From assembly GCA_900542505.1 (NCBI GenBank), contig UQNV01000005.1, positions 1-64,000 of the forward strand: 64,000 nucleotides of DNA, read 5' to 3'. The notes under the pieces are model-generated. The model was not told the DNA's origin. It searched no databases and worked only from the letters and a program-made list of their open reading frames with translations. The stretch comes from an uncultured Alistipes sp. (GTDB lineage Bacteria; Bacteroidota; Bacteroidia; Bacteroidales; Rikenellaceae). Of this stretch, positions 59,317 to 64,000 are shown piece by piece (the first letter of the stretch is position 1; the number at the start of each line of letters is the position of its first letter). A program made the translations under genes and the position numbers.

Positions 59317-60677
59317 GCGCCTATGGCCGCCTCGGCCGCCTCCATCACCCCTTCGTTCATCGTGGGGTGGGCATGGATGATGCGGGCCAGACGGTGGGCC
59401 GTGACGCCGAGCGCCTTGGCAAGCGTCGGCTCGGCCAGCATCTCGGTGACGCCGGCACCCACCATGTGGGCGCCGATGAGGCGCTCCTCGCCGTCGAAGA
59501 GCAGCTTGACGAAGCCGTCGCGGTCACCCGCCGCCGTCGCCTTGCCCGAAGCGGTGAAGGGGAAGCGCCCGACGCGCACGTCGATGCCCCGCTCGCGCGC
59601 CTGCTGCTCGGTCATGCCGACCGAGGCCACCTCGGGCGAGGTGAAGATGCACGAGGGGATGGTCGAATAGTCGACCGGCGCGGGATTGAGCCCGCAGATG
59701 GACTCGATGCAGCAGACGGCCTCGGCCGAGGCGACGTGGGCCAGCGCCGGACCGCCCACGATGTCGCCGATAGCGTAGACGCCCGGCACGTTGGTGCGGT
59801 AATATTCATCGACCACCACCTTGTCGCGCTCGACGGCGATGCCCAGCTCCTCGAGGCCGATGCCCTCGATGTTGGACTTGATGCCGACGGCCGAGAGCAC
59901 CACCTCGGCGCTCAGCGACTCGACACCCTTGCGGCCCTCGACCTCGACGACGCACTGTCCGTCGGCGCCGACCACGACGCTGCGCACGGTGGTCGAGGTG
60001 AGCACCGTCGCCCGCAGCTTGCGGAAGACGCGCTCCATCGTCTTCGATACCTCCTCGTCCTCGAGCGGCATGATGCGCGGCAGGTACTCGACGAGCGTCA
60101 CCTTGACGCCCAGCGTGGCGTAGAACCAGGCGAACTCGCTGCCGATGGCACCTGAACCGACCACCACCATCGACGCAGGCAGCCGCCGCAGCTCCAGCGC
60201 ATGGCGCGACGAGAGGACATGCTCGCCGTCGATGGGCATGAAGGGCATCTCGCGCGGACGGGCACCCGTCGCCAGCACGATGTGGTCCGCCTCGTAGACG
60301 ACGCCGTCGACGTCGAGCCGGCCCGGCGCCACGAGCCGTCCGAAGCCGGCGATGAGGTCGATGTTGTTCTTGCGGAGCAGGAAGGCAACCCCCTTGCTCA
60401 TCGTCTCGGCCACACCGCGCGAGCGGTCGACGATGCGCTCCAAGTCGGGGCGCACCTCGCCCTCGAGCGTCAGGCCGTAGTGGTCGGCCGACTTGCACCA
60501 GGCATAGACCTGGGCGCTCTTGAGCAGCGCCTTGGTCGGAATGCAGCCCCAGTTGAGGCAGACGCCGCCCGCCTCGGCGCGCTCCACGAGCGCCACCCGG
60601 CGGCCGAGCTGCGCGGCACGGATGGCGGCGACATACCCGCCCGGACCCGAGCCGACTACAATGATGTCATATTTCAT
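59301..60677 (-). CDS. lpdA: Dihydrolipoyl dehydrogenase
   Basis: The E3 flavoenzyme of 458 residues that reoxidises dihydrolipoamide in 2-oxoacid dehydrogenase or glycine cleavage complexes. FAD-binding GSGPGGYVAAIRAAQLG at 9-25, redox disulfide GGVCLNWGCIPTKALLKSA near residue 40, NAD-binding VVGSGAIGSEFAWFYATLG, second FAD contact YAIGDIVGGPALAHVASAEA and C-terminal base motif HAHPTMNEGVMEA. No E1/E2 genes are adjacent, so it may serve a complex encoded elsewhere. Confidence 0.95.
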   Translation of the reverse strand: MKYDIIVVGSGPGGYVAAIRAAQLGRRVALVERAEAGGVCLNWGCIPTKALLKSAQVYAWCKSADHYGLTLEGEVRPDLERIVDRSRGVAETMSKGVAFLLRKNNIDLIAGFGRLVAPGRLDVDGVVYEADHIVLATGARPREMPFMPIDGEHVLSSRHALELRRLPASMVVVGSGAIGSEFAWFYATLGVKVTLVEYLPRIMPLEDEEVSKTMERVFRKLRATVLTSTTVRSVVVGADGQCVVEVEGRKGVESLSAEVVLSAVGIKSNIEGIGLEELGIAVERDKVVVDEYYRTNVPGVYAIGDIVGGPALAHVASAEAVCCIESICGLNPAPVDYSTIPSCIFTSPEVASVGMTEQQARERGIDVRVGRFPFTASGKATAAGDRDGFVKLLFDGEERLIGAHMVGAGVTEMLAEPTLAKALGVTAHRLARIIHAHPTMNEGVMEAAEAAIGAAIHL

Positions 60678-60758
60678 GGTATTCGTTTTAGGAAAGAGGG
60701 GACGACGCCTGCACCCCTGTGCGGTTGCGTCCTCCCCTCGAAGGTTCTCTCTCTTGAC

Positions 60759-62453
60759 TTATTTGATTACGCGCAGCACCTCGCCGTTGTCGGCCGCCAC
60801 AGCGCGCTTCCACTTCTCGTTGTAGCCCGGGAACTGAATCCGGTCGGGAATGTCGCGGCCGTTGCCGTTGTCGACGAAGTGGGCCGACGAGCCGTCACCG
60901 TCGAGGAACGACAGCACGTCGCCGTGCTCGCTCTTGACGTTGCCGTCCATGTACTTGACCAGCAGATAGCCGTTCAGCCGCTGCCAGCGGTCGAAGAGCT
61001 CCTGGGCCGTCGAGACGCTCAGCTCGGTCAGGTAGTTGCGGCGCGCCTCCGCCGACATCTTGCCGACACGGGCCGTAACGGCGGCCACATCGGCCAGACG
61101 GTCGTTCTCCCACTTGTCGGTCACCTTGCGGATGTCGGCCGAAATCATGTCGTAGCGCATGTAGGCGAAATTCGTCGTACGGTTGAAGAGCCAGAAGGCC
61201 GACGTGGGCGAATAGCGGAGCATCGAGCCGTTCTCCTCGCTGAAGCACTCGGGAACCTCCTGTGCCGAGCAGAAAATCGGCGTCAGGCACGAGGTGGCGG
61301 CATCGTCGACACCGAACCAGAGGATGCCCATGTCGCGTCCCGCATCGGGCCGCGCCTGTGCCACGAACCAGAAGCCGGTCTGCTGCGTGGCCGTTGCACG
61401 CTCGTTGAGGTAGGTGACACCGTCGACCTCGAACTCCATCGGACGCCAGCGGTAGGGACAGTTGTGGCCGCCGGCACCGAGGTCCTTCGTCATGTCCATC
61501 GGCGTACCCTCGTAGTGGTCGCGCATGCAGTCGAAGAGCGTCTTGGGCGACACCTTCTGACGGGGCTTCACCCACAGCGGCAGGCGGTTCTTGAGGTTGT
61601 AGCCCATGGCATAGTCCTCGTAGGCATCCATGCCGTCGGCCACCGTGCGGAAGAAGGCCCACACGCGGGCATCGCAGCCGCGCACCGTTCCGAAGTCGGC
61701 CGGGCAGTAGGCATCGGCGAAGCTGAACTCCTCGTCCGAACCCTCGAAGTAGCCCATTTCACGGGCAAACGAGATGACATCGGGCGCATAGAGGCAGTTC
61801 TCGGGGTCGTCGAGCGGGAAAGTGGTGATGCGCGCCTGGTTGGCATGGCCCGAGACATAGCCGTCGGGGATGCGGCGTGCCACCCAGACAATGCCGCGGC
61901 GGGCGTTGCCCCCCTTGCCGTCGTCCTTGTAGCCCTTGCCGATGAGCTCCATAATCCAGGCCTCTTCGGTGTCGGCGATGGAGAACGACTCGCCGCTCGA
62001 TGCGTAGCCGTAGGTATTGGCCAGTTCGGCGATGACGGCGATAGCCTCGCGGGCCGTCTTCGCGCGCTGGAGGGTGATGTATATCAGCGAGCCGTAGTCG
62101 ATGCCGCCGGTCGAGTCGGCCAGTTCGGCACGGCCGCCGTAGGTGGTCTCGCCGATGATGAGCGAGTGCTCGTTCATGTTGCCGATGGTCGACCAGGTCT
62201 GCGCCACCTGGGGAATGTCGCGCAGGTAACGGCCCGTATCCCACTCATGGACGGGCATCATCGTACCCGGAGCGTAGCGGCCCGCCGCCGTGTGGTAGAG
62301 CGCACCGTAGAGCGCATGCGAGTCGGCGGCATAGGTGACCATAATCGAACCGTCGGTCGAGGCTCCGCGCGTGACGATGAAGTTGGTGCAGGCCGACACC
62401 GCCCCATAGGCGAGGAGCGCCACGGCCGAGAGAAGCAATTGACGTTTTTTCAT
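60759..62453 (-). CDS. C69-family dipeptidase/peptidase (N-terminal nucleophile)
   Basis: A protein of 564 residues. A signal peptide (AVALLAYGAVSA) is followed at once by Cys22 in CTNFIVTRGASTDGS. C69 enzymes use that Cys, exposed by cleavage, as nucleophile, so signal cleavage and activation coincide. The Ntn fold continues with GGRAELADSTGGIDYGSLIYITLQRAKTAREA and SIADTEEAWIMELIGKG. Secreted members cut dipeptides or short peptides in the envelope. Own promoter; gap of 81 bases to the lpdA start. Confidence 0.9.
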   Translation of the reverse strand: MKKRQLLLSAVALLAYGAVSACTNFIVTRGASTDGSIMVTYAADSHALYGALYHTAAGRYAPGTMMPVHEWDTGRYLRDIPQVAQTWSTIGNMNEHSLIIGETTYGGRAELADSTGGIDYGSLIYITLQRAKTAREAIAVIAELANTYGYASSGESFSIADTEEAWIMELIGKGYKDDGKGGNARRGIVWVARRIPDGYVSGHANQARITTFPLDDPENCLYAPDVISFAREMGYFEGSDEEFSFADAYCPADFGTVRGCDARVWAFFRTVADGMDAYEDYAMGYNLKNRLPLWVKPRQKVSPKTLFDCMRDHYEGTPMDMTKDLGAGGHNCPYRWRPMEFEVDGVTYLNERATATQQTGFWFVAQARPDAGRDMGILWFGVDDAATSCLTPIFCSAQEVPECFSEENGSMLRYSPTSAFWLFNRTTNFAYMRYDMISADIRKVTDKWENDRLADVAAVTARVGKMSAEARRNYLTELSVSTAQELFDRWQRLNGYLLVKYMDGNVKSEHGDVLSFLDGDGSSAHFVDNGNGRDIPDRIQFPGYNEKWKRAVAADNGEVLRVIK

Positions 62454-62478
62454 TTTTTCTGGTTACTGGGTTTTGGAA

Positions 62479-62509
62479 CAAATATAGGAAACTCTCGGCA
62501 AACGGCAAA
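62479..62509 (-). promoter_or_regulatory. Promoter of the C69 peptidase gene
   Basis: On the minus strand TTTG (62509-62506), 19 bases, then TATATTTG (62486-62479): full consensus and spacing. The start codon is 26 bases downstream. Confidence 0.65.
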
Positions 62510-62572
62510 ACGCCGGAGGGGGATGCCCGCCGAAAAAATCGGCCGGGGCTTCCCCGTTCCGCGATTTTTCGC

Positions 62573-62580
62573 TACATTTG
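62573..62580 (+). promoter_or_regulatory. -7 box of the yggS-proC pair
   Basis: TACATTTG, a full match to TAnnTTTG, 24 bases before the start at 62605. An in-frame start at 62578 lies inside the box and is therefore rejected. No -33 TTG is evident. Confidence 0.5.
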
Positions 62581-62604
62581 TTCTCGCAAAAAAATCAGAC
62601 GGAG

Positions 62605-63282
62605 ATGTCGATATCAGAACAACTGGCCCGCGTACGGGCATCGCTGCCCGAGGGCGTACGGCTCGTCGCCGTATCGAAAACCCACCCGGCCGAGGCCATC
62701 CGCGAAGCCTACGAGGCCGGGCAGCGCCTCTTCGGCGAAAGCCGCCCGCAGGAGCTGCGGGCCAAATACGAAGAGCTGCCGAAGGATATCGAGTGGCACA
62801 TGATTGGCCACCTGCAGACCAACAAGGTGAAGTACATCGCCCCCTTCGTGCAGATGGTCGAGTCGGTCGACAGCGCACGGCTGGCCGAGGCGCTGCAACG
62901 CGAGGCGGACAAATGCGGCCGCCGGCTCGACATCCTGCTCGAAATCCACGTCGCCGACGAGGAGACGAAGTCGGGCTGGGAGCCCGACGAGCTGAGGGAG
63001 TACCTCGCCTCGGAGCCCTTTGCCGCCATGCCGGCGCTCCGCGTCCGCGGGGTGATGGGCATCGCCACCAATACGGACGACGAGGAGGTCATCCGCCGCG
63101 ACTTCCTCGCACTGAAGAGCCTCTTCGACGAGCTGCGCCCCCGCTTCGGCGCCGATTTCGACACGCTCTCGATGGGCATGTCGCACGACTACCCGCTGGC
63201 CGTGGCCTGCGGCTCGACGCTGGTGCGCGTCGGGTCGCTCATCTTCGGCGAGCGCGACTACTCGAAAACCGCCGCCCTATGA
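62605..63282 (+). CDS. YggS-family PLP-binding protein
   Basis: A cytoplasmic protein of 225 residues of the PLP homeostasis family. PLP Lys25 lies in LVAVSKTHP, with the barrel motifs FGESRPQELRAKYEELP, WHMIGHLQTNKVKYI and LSMGMSHDYPLAVACGSTLVRVGSLIFG. These proteins bind pyridoxal phosphate without a catalysed reaction and keep free PLP in balance. The stop overlaps the next start (ATGA), a yggS-proC arrangement seen in many bacteria. Confidence 0.92.
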   Translation: MSISEQLARVRASLPEGVRLVAVSKTHPAEAIREAYEAGQRLFGESRPQELRAKYEELPKDIEWHMIGHLQTNKVKYIAPFVQMVESVDSARLAEALQREADKCGRRLDILLEIHVADEETKSGWEPDELREYLASEPFAAMPALRVRGVMGIATNTDDEEVIRRDFLALKSLFDELRPRFGADFDTLSMGMSHDYPLAVACGSTLVRVGSLIFGERDYSKTAAL

Positions 63283-64000
63283 GACTCGGATTCATCGGTT
63301 TCGGCAACATGGCCCGCGCGCTGGCCGAGGGGCTGCTCCGCAAGGGAGCCCTCGCCGCGGAGGAGATGGGCGCCTGCGCGCGCGACTTCGCGAAGCTGCA
63401 GCGCAACACGCAGCAGAGCGGCATCCGCGCCTTCGAACGGGCGGCCGACCTGGTCGCCTTCGCCGACACGGTCGTCGTCGCCGTGAAGCCCCACCAGGTC
63501 GAAGAGGCGCTCGCGCCGCTGCGTGACGCGCTGCACGGCAAGTGCGTCGTCTCGGTGGCGGCCGGATGGTGTTTCGACGACTACGAGCGGCTGCTCGCAC
63601 CCGGCACCCACCACCTCTCGACGATTCCCAACACGCCGGTCTCGGTGGGCGAGGGTATTATCGTCTGCGAGCGGCGCCACTCGCTCAGCGATGCGGAGTG
63701 GCAGGCCGTACGCGAGCTCTTCGGCCGCATCGGGCTGGTCCCGACGGTCGACACGGCGCAGCTGAGCGCCGCGGGCACCATCTGCGGATGCGGCCCGGCA
63801 TTCATCGCGCTCTCAATCGAGGCGCTGGCCGACGCCGCCGTCAAGCACGGCATCGCACGCGACGAGGCCTACCGCATGGTGAGCCAGATGGTGGTCGGAA
63901 CGGGACGGCTTCAGCTGGAGAGCGGCGAGCACCCCGGCCGGCTCAAGGACCAGGTCTGCTCGCCGGGCGGTACGACCATACGCGGCGTGGCGGAGCTCGA
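63279..64000 (+). CDS. proC: Pyrroline-5-carboxylate reductase, cut by the window end
   Basis: The frame is open from the ATG at 63279 to the last base (240 codons), so the gene continues beyond the window. N-terminal Rossmann motif LGFIGFGNMARALAEGLL, middle VVAVKPHQVEEAL and STIPNTPVSVGEG, and the C-terminal helical signature ICGCGPAFIAL with LKDQVCSPGGTTIRGVAEL, which binds P5C/proline. It makes proline from pyrroline-5-carboxylate with NAD(P)H. Starts within the yggS stop codon. Confidence 0.93.
   Translation, partial: MRLGFIGFGNMARALAEGLLRKGALAAEEMGACARDFAKLQRNTQQSGIRAFERAADLVAFADTVVVAVKPHQVEEALAPLRDALHGKCVVSVAAGWCFDDYERLLAPGTHHLSTIPNTPVSVGEGIIVCERRHSLSDAEWQAVRELFGRIGLVPTVDTAQLSAAGTICGCGPAFIALSIEALADAAVKHGIARDEAYRMVSQMVVGTGRLQLESGEHPGRLKDQVCSPGGTTIRGVAEL

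Overview
The window looks like a chromosomal piece of a G+C-rich gut member of the Bacteroidota, most likely Rikenellaceae / Alistipes-like. The reasons are: SusC/SusD pairs, GLPGLI and fimbrillin families, an hmuYRSTUV heme operon, many lipoproteins with short signal peptides, and repeated promoter boxes of the Bacteroidota form TAnnTTTG. The genus is an inference. The first 28 bases are not biological: they are a Nextera sequencing adapter, so the window starts at a contig end. I saw no tRNA, rRNA, CRISPR array or transposase.

Layout. 209-766 is a small cyclophilin-like lipoprotein. 858-6312 (minus) is a sugar operon (GH63-like hydrolase, mannose-6-phosphate isomerase, ROK kinase, MFS transporter). 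It faces a GntR/UTRA regulator (6709-7440), with a palindromic operator at the operon's predicted transcription start. 7666-17255 (plus) is a complete heme-uptake operon led by a two-repeat calycin-like lipoprotein. 17381-31325 (minus) is a single compact set of nine genes: a glycyl radical enzyme (GRE) and its activase, a cupin, a RhaT-type permease, SusC, SusD, a LamG lipoprotein, GH76 and GH92. It is divergent from an AraC regulator (31642-32478). This is an alpha-mannan utilisation locus with an unassigned radical enzyme built in. 32706-35668 holds a TonB receptor plus a DUF362 protein, and 36003-38615 a GH77 amylomaltase.

38818-46082 is a vitamin B12 locus: a cobalamin riboswitch, btuB interrupted by one in-frame TAG, then one BtuG-like and two further propeller-type surface lipoproteins and another surface protein. 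46230-48798 (minus) carries a fimbrillin and, upstream of it, a fimbrillin-like domain fused to an IdeS/Mac-type (C66) cysteine protease with all catalytic residues present. Both genes are out of frame in a way that loss of one GC dinucleotide would repair. 49058-51864 is an organoarsenical resistance operon (arsR, thioredoxin, arsF, arsG, arsP) with two matching ArsR-type operators. 51877-57632 is an OmpR-type two-component system divergent from a GLPGLI/TonB-receptor pair, with four TTAAC-like half-sites at helical spacing between them. 57774-64000 holds a retropepsin-like protease, lipoamide dehydrogenase with a minisatellite at its 3' end, a C69 peptidase, a YggS-type PLP protein and the start of proC.

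The most interesting items are the commensal IdeS-like protease, the GRE with a non-canonical active-site loop inside a mannan PUL, the two-component promoter architecture, and the broken riboswitch-controlled btuB.
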